Positions 54,172 through 63,306 of a stretch of DNA of 64,000 bases are shown here, one piece after another. The notes under the pieces were generated by a model. The model made no database searches and had not been told where the DNA came from. It was given only the letters and a program-made list of their open reading frames with translations. Each line of letters starts with the position of its first letter. Position 1 is the first letter of the stretch. A program made the translations under genes and the position numbers. Source of the stretch: Sphingopyxis macrogoltabida (lineage in GTDB: Bacteria; Pseudomonadota; Alphaproteobacteria; Sphingomonadales; Sphingomonadaceae); the NCBI RefSeq assembly GCF_001314325.1, contig NZ_CP009429.1, positions 4,030,501-4,094,500 of the forward strand. The letters are read 5' to 3'.

Positions 54172-54432
54172 CCGGGCGTGCGAGACGCGCCGGAAGAGAG
54201 TCGCGCTGGCTGTGCGATGTCCGCCAGCAAATATGGCTATCGGAGCGAAACATCCATTACGGAAGAACCCGTCGTCCAGCCCAGCGCCCTGCGCCGATGA
54301 TTCCGCAAAATCCCTCGCCTCCCGTCGCATCCGGCCTGAAGCAGCAATGCTCCAGATCGGACCCACCCCGCCGTGACAATTCAACAATTTCCCTATAGTA
54401 TAAACCTAATATGCCGGAAGTATAATTTTAAT

Positions 54433-54461
54433 AACAATATAAATTAATTCATCATATTGTT
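54433..54461. promoter_or_regulatory. AACAATAT-N13-ATATTGTT operator before pilus operon
   Basis: Within the 380-bp AT-rich gap 54172-54551 lies a perfect 8-bp inverted repeat with a 13-base spacer, followed by GTTGCAAC (54459-54466). It stands 91 bp upstream of the first subunit gene. The gap itself has no convincing gene; the drop in GC here is sharp. Confidence 0.5.
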
Positions 54462-54551
54462 GCAACTTGTTAACTCCATGATCGTATGTTGGTTTTGCCG
54501 AGAACATAAATAGCGGCGAACAAAAGGGGGGATAGATCAGGAGTTATTCTC

Positions 54552-55097
54552 GTGCGTAAACATCTATTACACGCCGCCCTCCTCCTTCCTGCCCTGTTTT
54601 TTGCTGCTCCCCCGGCGCACGCCGATATTACGGGAACGATCGACGCGACGATCACGCTCGAAGCCGGCTGCATCATCAATGGTCAGAATTACGACGATGG
54701 CTCGATCGGCGTCGATTTCGGCACGCTCGATTTCGGGACCCAGAACACGCTGTTCACCCAGACCGATGCACAGGTGCTCAGCGGCGCGACCGGCTTCACG
54801 ATCCAGTGCAGCAACGGCATCACGCCGACCCTGTCGTTCGACGCCGGGCAGAATGACGGGTCGGGTGCGGGCACCGGGCTCCATGCCATGGCGCATCAAA
54901 CCGCCGCGGGGCAGTTCGTGACCTATAATCTCTATTCGGACGCCGGCCGTACGGCCGTCATTCCTGTCGGCGGAGACATCGTCCTCGCCGGCGACGGATC
55001 GGTGCAGACGGTGAATGTCTATGGCCGCGCGTTTGGCGAGGCCGGGCTGACGCCGGGCGTTTATGCCGATGTGGTGACGGTGGTGGTCGAGCTTTAG
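54552..55097 (+). CDS. spore coat U domain pilin (CsuA/B-like major subunit)
   Basis: 181 residues starting at GTG with AGGAG upstream. A signal peptide (LLLPALFFAAPPAHA) precedes an SCPU domain: ITGTIDATITLEAGCIINGQNY, VDFGTLDFGTQ, FTIQCSNGITPTLSFDAGQN, and a C-terminal strand VYADVVTVVVEL that should receive or donate the complementing strand. The two Cys form the conserved disulfide. First gene of the operon and the best candidate for the main shaft subunit of an archaic chaperone-usher pilus. Confidence 0.88.
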   Translation: MRKHLLHAALLLPALFFAAPPAHADITGTIDATITLEAGCIINGQNYDDGSIGVDFGTLDFGTQNTLFTQTDAQVLSGATGFTIQCSNGITPTLSFDAGQNDGSGAGTGLHAMAHQTAAGQFVTYNLYSDAGRTAVIPVGGDIVLAGDGSVQTVNVYGRAFGEAGLTPGVYADVVTVVVEL

Positions 55098-55119
55098 GGC
55101 CCGCCGCCGGTTCGCGGCG

Positions 55120-55665
55120 ATGTCCCGCCCACGCCCGTGGACCGCATTGGCGGCTTTTGCCGGGCTCGTCGCCTATGCGGCGGGCAGCTCCGCGCAAGCC
55201 GAAACGACGGCCCAGTTCGACGTTTCGGCGACGATCACCGCCGGATGCCTGGTCGACGGCCTCGGCGGCAGCGGCAATGCCGGACGGGTCGGCACGCTCG
55301 ATTTCGGGCTCGATTCGACCTTCTCGACCGCGACGCACACCGCCACGACGACCGGCACCCAGGCAATCCGCCTGCGCTGCACCCCGGGCGCCAATCTGAC
55401 GATGAGCATCGACGGCGGCAGCCATGCGGCCGCCGGCACCCGCAATCTCCAGCTTGGAGCCAACAGCGGCGCGCGCCTCGTCTACACGCTGTGCCGCGAT
55501 GCCGGATGCACCCAGCCGATCGCGATCGGCACACCCTACGCAGTCCCGGTCTCCGGCGCGAACAGCGAGGATGTGCGCCTGCCGATCTACGGCTCGCTGA
55601 CGCTGCCCGGAACGCGGCCGCCCGGCACCTACACCGACACGCTGACGGTCACGCTGACCTGGTGA
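55120..55665 (+). CDS. spore coat U domain pilin (CsuA/B-like minor subunit)
   Basis: 181 residues with a signal peptide (LAAFAGLVAYAAGSSAQA) and a single SCPU domain: AQFDVSATITAGCLVDGLGG, GTLDFGLDSTF, IRLRCTPGANLTMSIDGG, VYTLCRDAGCTQPI and the end strand GTYTDTLTVTLTW. It is a paralogue of the first subunit with extra Cys in CRDAGC. 22 bp after the first subunit gene and 22 bp before the chaperone gene, in the same frame of organisation as csuA in Csu operons. Confidence 0.88.
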   Translation: MSRPRPWTALAAFAGLVAYAAGSSAQAETTAQFDVSATITAGCLVDGLGGSGNAGRVGTLDFGLDSTFSTATHTATTTGTQAIRLRCTPGANLTMSIDGGSHAAAGTRNLQLGANSGARLVYTLCRDAGCTQPIAIGTPYAVPVSGANSEDVRLPIYGSLTLPGTRPPGTYTDTLTVTLTW

Positions 55666-55687
55666 CCGCGCTTCCAAGGATTTGCCC

Positions 55688-56449
55688 ATGAAACGCGCTT
55701 ATCTTCCCGTCGTCCTGTTGATCGTTGCGATCGTGATGCTGCTCATCGCGCCTCGCCCCGCGGCGGCGCGGCAGCCCGGGTCGATCCTGATCTGGCCGAT
55801 CAATCCGGTGATCGAGGGCGACGATCGTGCGGCGGCGCTATGGCTCGAAAATCCGGGGAAGACGCCGGTGACGCTGCAGATCCGCGTCTATGCCTGGGCG
55901 CAGCACGACGGCCGCGACGCCTATGCGCCGCAGGACGAGGTGCTGGGGACGCCGCCGATCGTCAGCATCCAGCCCGGCGAACGGCAACTGGTCCGCCTGA
56001 CCCGCACGACGCCGCCGCCGACCGTCGCGGAAAAGCCTTACCGCGTCGTGGTCGACGAAATCCCGACCAGCGATGCGCCGACGGCGCCCGGCGCCGCGGT
56101 CAGTTTCCGGATGCGCTACTCGCTGCCATTGTTTTCCTATGCCGGGGGCGAGGCCCGTAAAGGCAAGGCAAAGGCGCCGCCGCCGCCCGCGCTCGGCTGG
56201 CGTGTCGGGTCCGACGCGAGCGGGCGCTTTCTCGAGATCCGTAACAGCGGCGCCGGCCACGCGCGCCTCACCGATGTCGCGTTCGTGACGAGCGGCCGCC
56301 GCTCGGCGATCGCCGAAGGACTGTTCGGCTATGTGCTCCCCGGCGCCACGATGCGCTGGCCTTTGCCGCAAGGAACGACGGCGCCGGGCGACCTGTCGGC
56401 GGCGATCAACGGGCAGCAGAGCGCGCGCATCGAGCGTCTGCCGGAATGA
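55688..56449 (+). CDS. pilus assembly chaperone (PapD/CsuC-like)
   Basis: 253 residues from ATG 55688 with AAGGA seven bases before. A signal peptide (VVLLIVAIVMLLIAPRPAAA) is followed by two Ig domains: SILIWPINPVIEGDDRAAALWLENPGKTPVTLQIRVYAW, then SIQPGERQLVRLTRTTPP and PYRVVVDEIP with the conserved G-x-x-R-L pattern of the G1 strand, and a second domain from ALGWRVGSDAS. It should hold pilin subunits in the periplasm by donating a strand and deliver them to the usher. Confidence 0.9.
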   Translation: MKRAYLPVVLLIVAIVMLLIAPRPAAARQPGSILIWPINPVIEGDDRAAALWLENPGKTPVTLQIRVYAWAQHDGRDAYAPQDEVLGTPPIVSIQPGERQLVRLTRTTPPPTVAEKPYRVVVDEIPTSDAPTAPGAAVSFRMRYSLPLFSYAGGEARKGKAKAPPPPALGWRVGSDASGRFLEIRNSGAGHARLTDVAFVTSGRRSAIAEGLFGYVLPGATMRWPLPQGTTAPGDLSAAINGQQSARIERLPE

Positions 56450-56455
56450 CGGGCG

Positions 56456-58825
56456 GTGGCGCGCGCGATATTTCCGCCGGGACGCCTCCGCTGGGCGCCG
56501 GCATTTGCCGCCGCGCTCTGCAGCCCCGGCGGCGCCTATGCCGCGAATGGCGATAGGCGCCTCGATGGCTACGCCGACCTGCCGCCGCCGGTGCGACCGG
56601 ACGACGTTGCGAAGCTCGCCGCCGAGCAGCGGCTCGAACTCGAGCTCTTCGTCAATGGCCTGCAGACCGGCATCGTCGCGGCCGTCGTCAAGCAGGGTGG
56701 CCGGTTCCGGATGCGTGCCGGGGACCTGCGCCGCGCCGGACTGTTGTTCGAAGCGCCGGGCGACATGCTGTTCCTCGACGAACTCGAAGGCGTGCGCGCC
56801 GACTATGATGCGCTGACGCAGCAACTGCACCTGACCGTGTCGCCCGAATATCTCCCAGCGCAGCGGCTTGGCGGGGCGGACCGCGAATTCCGGCCGGCGC
56901 AATATGATATGGGGGCGCTGCTCAATTACGACCTTTATGTCACCGGCGGCAATCGGGGGTCCGTCCAGGCGTCGCTATGGCACGAAGCCCGCATATTCGG
57001 ATCCGCAGGCATTTTTTCGACCACCGGTGCGATCCGCACCGGCGCCGGGAAGCGCTACGTCCGCTTCGACAGCTATTGGCGCTGGTCCGACGAGCGCAGC
57101 ATGACGACCATCGAAGCAGGCGACATCATCACGCGGACCTTGCCCTATGCGCCCGCCGTCCGGCTCGGCGGCATCCAGGTGTCGCGCGACTTTTCCGTCC
57201 GCCCCGACATCATCACCTATCCGCTGCCCGAATTCGCCGGCAACGCCGCGCTGCCGTCGACCGTCGATCTGGTCGTCGACGGCCAGCGGATCGCGGGCAG
57301 CCGGGTCAATCCCGGGCCCTTCACGCTCGGCACGCTGCCGCCGATCAACGGCTATGGTCAGGCTAATCTGATCGTTACCGACATGCACGGGCGCAGCGTC
57401 GCGACGGCGCTGCCCTTTTATGTGAGCAGCGCGTTGCTCCGCCCGGGCCTGACCGATTATTCGGTCGCAGCGGGCGCGTTCCGCCGCAACTACGGCATCC
57501 GTAATTTCGATTATGGCGGCTTCGCGGTCAGCGCCTCGGCGCGCCACGGCGTGACCCGCGGCCTGACGCTCGAAGTGCGCGCCGAGGTCGCCGACGATAT
57601 GCGCCTCGCCGGCGGCGGCGCCGTCGTGAAGCTCGGCAATTTCGGGACGGTCAGCGCCGCCTATAGCCGGAGCTTCGGGAGCAATGCCAATGGCGGCCAG
57701 CTCGACCTTAGCTATGAATATCAGGCGCGCGGCTTTTCGATCGGACTGCGCCACACGCGGCGTGGCAGCGGCTATCTCGACCTCGGCCTCCTCGATCGCG
57801 GCAATCGTGGCGATCGCCCGGGCCGGGAACGGCTGAGCGCCGCGACCGCGAGCGTGTCGCTGGGATCGGCCGGCACGCTGGGTATCGGCTATTTCGAACT
57901 GCGGCAGGAACGCGGGCGCGATGCGAGGCTCGCGAACCTCGCCTGGGCGATCCCGCTTTGGGGCGAAAGCCGCGTCTATGCGTCGCTATCGCGCGATTTC
58001 ATCGACCGCAGCTGGTCGGGCGCCCTCACGCTCAGCATCCCGCTGGGCGGCGGCACGCTCAACGCCGGGGTCGCGCAGGATCAGGACGGGCGCACCGGTG
58101 TGCGGGCCGACTATTCGCGGCCGGTTCCGACCGAGGGCGGTTTCGGCTGGAACGCCAGCGCAGTGAGCGAGGACGGCGGCAGTCCCTATCTGCGTGGCGA
58201 CGTGATCTGGCGGACGCAGCCGGTCCAGCTCCGCGCCGGCGCCTATGGCCGCGACGATGTCACCGGCTGGTTCGGGGCAAGCGGCTCGCTGGTCCTCATG
58301 GACGGCTCGCTCTTTGCCGCGAACCGCGTTTCCGACGCCTTCGCGGTGGTCAGCACCAACGGCGAGCCCGGCATCCCGGTGCGATACGAGAACCAGCTGA
58401 TCGGTACGACCAACAGCAAGGGCCAGCTGCTCGTCCCGGCGGCCAGCGCTTATTATCCCGCGCGCTACGACATCGATACGCTCGACCTGCCCGCAAATGT
58501 CCAGACCCCGGTCGTCAGCCAACGCGTCGCGATCGCCGCGGGCAGCGGCCATGTCATCCGCTTTCCGGTCGCGCATATGGCCGCGGCGCGCGCCACGCTC
58601 CGCGACGCCGCGGGCGCGGTGATCCCGGCAGGGGCGGCGGTCACGATCAACGGCGATCGTTCGACTTACGTCGGCTGGGACGGCCTGCTCTTCATCGAGC
58701 AGGTCGCGGCGGACAATCGCATCGCGGTCAGCCTGCCCGACGGCACCACCTGCCACGCCGCCTTCGCCGCCGATCCGAAAGCCGACGCCATCATCGAACT
58801 GGGGAATGTAACATGCCGACCCTGA
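56456..58825 (+). CDS. pilus outer membrane usher (CsuD-like)
   Basis: 789 residues from a GTG seven bases after the chaperone stop. The order fits a usher: an N-terminal periplasmic domain (LFVNGLQTGIVAAVVKQGGRFRMRAGDL), a 24-strand beta barrel with plug region (TVDLVVDGQRIAGSRVNPGPFTLGTLPPINGYGQANLIVTD), and C-terminal domains (GEPGIPVRYENQLIGTTNSKGQLLVP). It forms the outer membrane secretion pore and assembly platform. The gene overlaps the next by 13 bp. Confidence 0.93.
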   Translation: MARAIFPPGRLRWAPAFAAALCSPGGAYAANGDRRLDGYADLPPPVRPDDVAKLAAEQRLELELFVNGLQTGIVAAVVKQGGRFRMRAGDLRRAGLLFEAPGDMLFLDELEGVRADYDALTQQLHLTVSPEYLPAQRLGGADREFRPAQYDMGALLNYDLYVTGGNRGSVQASLWHEARIFGSAGIFSTTGAIRTGAGKRYVRFDSYWRWSDERSMTTIEAGDIITRTLPYAPAVRLGGIQVSRDFSVRPDIITYPLPEFAGNAALPSTVDLVVDGQRIAGSRVNPGPFTLGTLPPINGYGQANLIVTDMHGRSVATALPFYVSSALLRPGLTDYSVAAGAFRRNYGIRNFDYGGFAVSASARHGVTRGLTLEVRAEVADDMRLAGGGAVVKLGNFGTVSAAYSRSFGSNANGGQLDLSYEYQARGFSIGLRHTRRGSGYLDLGLLDRGNRGDRPGRERLSAATASVSLGSAGTLGIGYFELRQERGRDARLANLAWAIPLWGESRVYASLSRDFIDRSWSGALTLSIPLGGGTLNAGVAQDQDGRTGVRADYSRPVPTEGGFGWNASAVSEDGGSPYLRGDVIWRTQPVQLRAGAYGRDDVTGWFGASGSLVLMDGSLFAANRVSDAFAVVSTNGEPGIPVRYENQLIGTTNSKGQLLVPAASAYYPARYDIDTLDLPANVQTPVVSQRVAIAAGSGHVIRFPVAHMAAARATLRDAAGAVIPAGAAVTINGDRSTYVGWDGLLFIEQVAADNRIAVSLPDGTTCHAAFAADPKADAIIELGNVTCRP

Positions 58826-59808
58826 CCCGCCTTTCCGGAGCCTCCCTCCTGTTCGCTGCCGCAATCATGGCGCCGGAGGCGGCATCGGCTTGCACCACCG
58901 CGACGACGAATACGAATCTCGGCAGCTTCAGCTCCTATACGATCGCCTCGACGCCGCAGCAGGGCAGCGGTCTGGCCGGCCTTCAGTGCGATATCCTGCT
59001 CGCGGCGCTCACCACCCATTATATCGGCCTGCGTGTCGAAGCGTCGACATTCCGGCTGACCGGACCGACCGGGCAAACGATTCCCTATACTGCATCGCTG
59101 ACGTCGGGCGGTACGCCGCTGGCGGTGGGCAATGTCCTCGACCTGTCGTCGCTCAGCCTCGTCAGCCTGCTCTCTGGAACGAACAACAGCGTGCCGATCT
59201 ATTTCCGTACCAGCGCGGCGGCGGGCCTCCGCGCCGGCACCTACAGCGGCTTCATCGATCTACGCTGGTATTATTCGGTCTGCTCGCTCGGCGTCGCGGT
59301 ATGCCTTGCCTATTCGTCCAGCCCCGGTTTTGTCCGCCCGCTCATTGGGCCGGCGACCGTCTGGGGAACCGGGGTACCGGTGCGCGTCAATGTCCAGCTG
59401 ACCGTCCAGAACGACTGCATCATCACCGCACCGAACGTCGCCTTCGGATCGGCACCGCTGGCCGGCGCCTTCAATCCCGTGACGCGCACGATCCTGATCC
59501 GCTGCAGCGCGGGCGCGGTTTACACGGTCGGTCTCGACGACGGCAACAATGCCCTCAGCGGCGTGCGGCGGATGCGCAGCGGCACCAATTATCTGCGCTA
59601 TGAACTCTACAAAACCGCCACGTCGGCCGACCGGTGGGGCGCCGTCGGCGCCGCGCGCCGCAGCAGCGCCAGCGCCGACACCAACGCCGGCATCTATGAT
59701 TCCACGACGACGCAAGGCTATAGCTATCGCGCCGCGATCCTCCCGGGCCAGATCACCCCGCCGGCGGGCAGCTACAGCGACACGATCCGGATCGACGTGA
59801 CCTTTTGA
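58813..59808 (+). CDS. spore coat U domain tip adhesin (CsuE-like)
   Basis: 331 residues, about twice the length of the other subunits. A signal peptide (LLFAAAIMAPEAASA) precedes an N-terminal beta domain of about 150 residues with several Cys (ACTTATTNT, LQCDILLAAL, CSLGVAVCLAYS), then a C-terminal SCPU pilin domain (LTVQNDCIITAPNVAFGSAPLAG, GTYS-like GSYSDTIRIDVTF). This two-domain layout matches CsuE tip adhesins, with the first domain binding surfaces. ATG 58813 overlaps the usher stop and has GGGGAA seven bases before. Confidence 0.88.
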   Translation: MPTLTRLSGASLLFAAAIMAPEAASACTTATTNTNLGSFSSYTIASTPQQGSGLAGLQCDILLAALTTHYIGLRVEASTFRLTGPTGQTIPYTASLTSGGTPLAVGNVLDLSSLSLVSLLSGTNNSVPIYFRTSAAAGLRAGTYSGFIDLRWYYSVCSLGVAVCLAYSSSPGFVRPLIGPATVWGTGVPVRVNVQLTVQNDCIITAPNVAFGSAPLAGAFNPVTRTILIRCSAGAVYTVGLDDGNNALSGVRRMRSGTNYLRYELYKTATSADRWGAVGAARRSSASADTNAGIYDSTTTQGYSYRAAILPGQITPPAGSYSDTIRIDVTF

Positions 59809-59898
59809 GACTGCATTCGGCCCTGCATGAACAAAATATGGAACAAATCCCGCATACTACGCGCTATAGGGCGGGGACCGTAGCGAAGGGGGTGACCA

Positions 59899-60447
59899 AT
59901 GGGTCATCAGGCGCAGGACGGTGCCCGCAGCGAATCCGAAGAATCGCGTCTCGACCGGCTGGAAGGCCGCCTCGACAAGCTTGTCGCGTTGCTGGAAACC
60001 ATGGTCGCGGGGGCTCCGGAAACGGGACCGCCATCTGCAGCAGCCGCGCTCACTCCCGATAGCTTTTTGCCTGCCTCCGAGCGCAAGGCGGACATCATTC
60101 GCCCGACCAGCTTTCCGAAGGCGCGCGCCCGCTTTGCCCGCGAAACGATTCGTCGCAGGCGCAAACGCGAGGAATATTTCCCGGCCGAACTATTTTCGGA
60201 TGCCTGCTGGGACATTCTGCTCGACCTCTATGCCGCGCACTACGAGGGCGAGGCGGTCTCGATTTCCAGCCTTTGCATCGCGGCATCGGTGCCGCAAACC
60301 ACCGCGTTGCGGTGGATCGCCTTGCTGACCAACGAAGGATGGCTGGTTCGCTGGGCCGATCCGAACGACCGCCGACGCTCGTACATCAAATTGAGCGACA
60401 GGGCGCGCGGCCGGCTGGATGCCTATTTCGACGATCTGCCATATTGA
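59899..60447 (+). CDS. MarR-like winged-helix regulator with N-terminal extension
   Basis: 182 residues. The first ~45 residues look like a short coiled coil (SRLDRLEGRLDKLVALLETM), then an unstructured stretch and a basic run (ARFARETIRRRRKREEYFP). The C-terminal ~85 residues form a MarR-type winged helix: ACWDILLDLYAAHYEG, SISSLCIAASVPQTTALRWIALLTNEGWLVRW and the wing DPNDRRRSYIKLSDRAR. It follows the pilus operon by 90 bp on the same strand, so it may regulate it or the next genes. MarR dimers often sense phenolic or other small ligands. Confidence 0.82.
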   Translation: MGHQAQDGARSESEESRLDRLEGRLDKLVALLETMVAGAPETGPPSAAAALTPDSFLPASERKADIIRPTSFPKARARFARETIRRRRKREEYFPAELFSDACWDILLDLYAAHYEGEAVSISSLCIAASVPQTTALRWIALLTNEGWLVRWADPNDRRRSYIKLSDRARGRLDAYFDDLPY

Positions 60448-60546
60448 TAGCCGGCGCAGACTTACGCGCCGCCTGCATCCATAACCGTCGTTTGACGTCT
60501 CGCAACTGCCCCCGGCGGCGGGCGTAAAGGTCGCGCTGGACACGGG

Positions 60547-61350
60547 GTGCTTTCGGATTATGGAATATTGGCTGTGACGACCGATATTCCATCTATTTCG
60601 ACCTTTTCGGGGCAAGGCGTATCGGGTCCGTTCGATCCGGCACAGAATCCTTCGAAAGCGGCCGCCTTCTGGCTGCGCCGCGATATCGTGCGCGGGGTTT
60701 TCGAACCGCACGAGCGATTGAAGGTCGAACACCTCGTCCAATTCTACAGCGTCGGCCATAGCCCGATCCGCGAGGCGATCTTGCTGATGTCCGAAAGCGG
60801 CCTGGTCGTCCACGAGCATCAGAAGGGCTATCGCGTCGCACCGGTATCACTCGACGATTATGACGATGTGCTGTCGGTGTATCAGCGGCTTTACAAGCTC
60901 TCGATCGAGATGGCGATCGACCTTGCCGACGATGAATGGGAAGAACGCGTCGTCGTCCAGCTCCATCGCGCGTCGAAGGCGAAGGTCGTCGAACCCGACG
61001 GCGAGGCAGAAGCACGCGAGCAGTGGCAGCGCGCCTATTGGGAGTTCCACGGCGCGCTCGTCTCGGGCTGCCGCTCGCCGCTGTTGATGCAGTTGCTCGG
61101 CGACATCGGTTTCCGGCTCGAACGCTATGTGAACCTGTTTGCCGAACCCAGCGAGGGGCGCAGAAGCGCCGATGGCGAGGTGTCCGGCATGCACCGCGCC
61201 ATCGTCGAGGCGCTGGTCGCGCGCGACAAGGCCCGCACGCTGGCATTGATCGACGACTATTTCGCGACCAGTCAGCCGGTGCGCAACACGATCAAGGAAC
61301 GGCTGCGCAGCGGCGCGAAAGCCAAGCGCGGACGCAAGCGCGCTGCCTGA
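60547..61350 (+). CDS. GntR family (FCD-type) transcriptional regulator
   Basis: 267 residues from GTG 60547, or 258 from GTG 60574. The winged helix covers FWLRRDIVRGVFEPHERLKVEHLVQFYSVGHSPIREAILLMSESGLVV, then an FCD-like all-helical effector domain (DDVLSVYQRLYKLSIEMAIDLADDEWEE, AYWEFHGALVSGCRSPLLMQLL, SGMHRAIVEALVARDKARTLALIDDYF) with metal-binding His. The basic tail (KAKRGRKRAA) is unusual. A 9-bp inverted repeat covers the start region. It is convergent with the GH5 gene, their stop codons touching. Confidence 0.87.
   Translation: MLSDYGILAVTTDIPSISTFSGQGVSGPFDPAQNPSKAAAFWLRRDIVRGVFEPHERLKVEHLVQFYSVGHSPIREAILLMSESGLVVHEHQKGYRVAPVSLDDYDDVLSVYQRLYKLSIEMAIDLADDEWEERVVVQLHRASKAKVVEPDGEAEAREQWQRAYWEFHGALVSGCRSPLLMQLLGDIGFRLERYVNLFAEPSEGRRSADGEVSGMHRAIVEALVARDKARTLALIDDYFATSQPVRNTIKERLRSGAKAKRGRKRAA
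60560..60592. promoter_or_regulatory. ATGGAATAT-N15-ATATTCCAT inverted repeat at GntR start
   Basis: A perfect 9-bp inverted repeat whose spacer contains the candidate GTG start at 60574. Its size fits a GntR operator, and its place over the initiation region suggests autorepression at transcription or translation. Confidence 0.55.
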
Positions 61351-63306
61351 TCAGGCGGATGGAAGTATCTCCACCGACATCGCGCCGCTGACCGTCGCGC
61401 GGATGCGCGCGCGCTGACGCGCCGGGTCCAGATCGACCTCCGCGGGCACGCCTTCGCAGCGCAGGACAAAGCCCGCCGGATAATGAGCCAGCGGGACATA
61501 GATCTCGCTCGCCCCGGCGATATTCGCGTCGGCATCGATTGCCGCCGTGAAGCGGCGCATTTCACGCTCAAAAAGCACGCTGCGGATACGGCCCTGCGCG
61601 CGGCGCACCCACGGCCGGCTGAACCCCGGCACTGCGCGTCCGCCGTCACCGGGATCGCCGCCGCCGGTCTGCTGGTCGACCGACCAGATCGACAGGTCCT
61701 CCTGGTTCCAGCCGTCGCCGATGCGCAGGTCGTTGCGGTTCGACGCGGTGTAGTTCCACTGCGTCGAATGCAGGCCGAGCGCATCCATCGCGTCGTACAT
61801 CAAGGTCAGCGCGGCTTCGTGCTGATCCCACACAGCGCGTTCGCCATTTTCCCAACGCTCATAGGCTTCGCCTTCGTCGAGGTCGTAGGGAATGCCGAAT
61901 TCGCCGATCAGCGTCGGCGCGCCGCCGCCGGGGAAGCCCCCGCTTTCCTCGGCGAAGCTGCCGAGCTGACGGCGATAGCGCGCGGCGATGGCATCGAGCG
62001 AGGTTTCCGCCCGCCCGGTCGCCGCGTCGCGGTGGTTCGCGGGGTCGAAGCGCTTCAGATACAGCATTCCCATGTCGTACCAGTGGCTCGCATTGACCGT
62101 GCGCTCGGGCAGGCGGGTGGGGAATTGCCGCCCCGCGATATGCGCGAACACGTCCATTTCCGCGAAGATCGACCAGTCGGGCCGATGCCGGCGGATCGCG
62201 TCGGCGACCTTCCGGAAAAAAGGGCGATAGACATCCTCGCTCGGGTCTATCGCGGCGAGCACATCGTCGCCGGCGGCAACGGCCACGCCGTCTTCGATGC
62301 GGTAGCGGCCGGCCGCCTCGAAGGGGCAGGCCGCGGCATCGCGCCAGATCGACACGCGGCCGGGATTGAAGATGCGCGTCGTCGTGGGGACCGCCGCACC
62401 GGCCTCGTCGCGCGTCAGCACCGGCACCTCGACCGACAGGCCCCGCGCCATCGCAATCGCATCGAGCGGCGCAAGCGCCGGGCCGATACGCGGCCGTTCG
62501 GGATTGGCGTCGGAGGGCGCGAGGTGCCGGTAAGCGATCGGCTGGCCGGCCCAGCCGAGACTGGGTTCGTTGAGCGTATCGAAGCCGATCACGTGCGGCA
62601 TGTCGGCCAGGCGCCGCGCGATCTCGTTCATCGCGCCCAGGTAATGGCGCTGCAGATAATCCTGCACATTGACGCCGTCGATCAGAAAGTCGGGGGTTAT
62701 CGTTTTCCCGGCCCAGAAGAGCGTCCACATGATCCCGTTGGCGGGAAGGCGGTAATTCGACCCCCAACTCATCTGCGGATATGCATCCTGCCGCCGTTCG
62801 GGCGACGCATAGTCGTAGCGCGCCTGCATCACATGTGCCGCGCCCGCGGCGTCGAATTTCGTGAAGTCGAGACCGACCGCCTCGAAGGTCCAGCCGGGGG
62901 CGCCGTCGCCGCCCGACATCCGGCTCCACACATCCTGATGGAAATCGACGAAGAGGGTGAGGCCATGCTCGCCCGCCTTGCGCGCGACCGCGGCGAAATA
63001 GTCGAGATAGGCCTCGTCATATCGCCCCGGCCCGGCATGCTCGACGGCTTCCCACGTCGTCAGCAGCCGCAGCGTGTTGAAGCCCCAATGCGCGATGCGT
63101 CCCAGATGCGCGTCGGCCTCTTCGATCGGGAAGGGCCGGCCGACGAAGGATATGCTGCGATGATCGGCAAAATCGCTGTAGACATCGGTGCCTTGCCCCG
63201 GCGGCACCTTGCAGTCGCCGCCGAGATTGACGCCGCGCAGCATCACCTGCCCGCCGTCGGCATCGAGGAACAGCGGGCCGTGCTGGCGGATCGGCAGCGT
63301 CGTCAT
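61351..63306 (-). CDS. glycoside hydrolase family 5-like enzyme
   Basis: 651 residues of a retaining GH5/clan A (beta/alpha)8 barrel, nearest in pattern to endoglycoceramidase-type GH5. The N-terminus has GQVMLRGVNLGGDCKVPPG and HWGFNTLRLLTTWEAVEHAGPG. The acid/base Glu is E247 (DTLNEPSLG) and the nucleophile E469 (LIGEFGIPYD), about 222 residues apart, which implies a long insert before the second Glu. WNQEDLSIW and a C-terminal beta domain follow. No signal peptide is seen. The ATG overlaps the stop of the dioxygenase gene (ATGA), so both belong to one operon entering from the right. Confidence 0.87.
   Translation of the reverse strand: MTTLPIRQHGPLFLDADGGQVMLRGVNLGGDCKVPPGQGTDVYSDFADHRSISFVGRPFPIEEADAHLGRIAHWGFNTLRLLTTWEAVEHAGPGRYDEAYLDYFAAVARKAGEHGLTLFVDFHQDVWSRMSGGDGAPGWTFEAVGLDFTKFDAAGAAHVMQARYDYASPERRQDAYPQMSWGSNYRLPANGIMWTLFWAGKTITPDFLIDGVNVQDYLQRHYLGAMNEIARRLADMPHVIGFDTLNEPSLGWAGQPIAYRHLAPSDANPERPRIGPALAPLDAIAMARGLSVEVPVLTRDEAGAAVPTTTRIFNPGRVSIWRDAAACPFEAAGRYRIEDGVAVAAGDDVLAAIDPSEDVYRPFFRKVADAIRRHRPDWSIFAEMDVFAHIAGRQFPTRLPERTVNASHWYDMGMLYLKRFDPANHRDAATGRAETSLDAIAARYRRQLGSFAEESGGFPGGGAPTLIGEFGIPYDLDEGEAYERWENGERAVWDQHEAALTLMYDAMDALGLHSTQWNYTASNRNDLRIGDGWNQEDLSIWSVDQQTGGGDPGDGGRAVPGFSRPWVRRAQGRIRSVLFEREMRRFTAAIDADANIAGASEIYVPLAHYPAGFVLRCEGVPAEVDLDPARQRARIRATVSGAMSVEILPSA

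Noticed and set aside
54172..54551. Small minus-strand frame of 80 codons (54145-54387)
   Set aside because: Overlaps the M20 gene end, lacks a domain and a ribosome site; the region looks like a promoter region.
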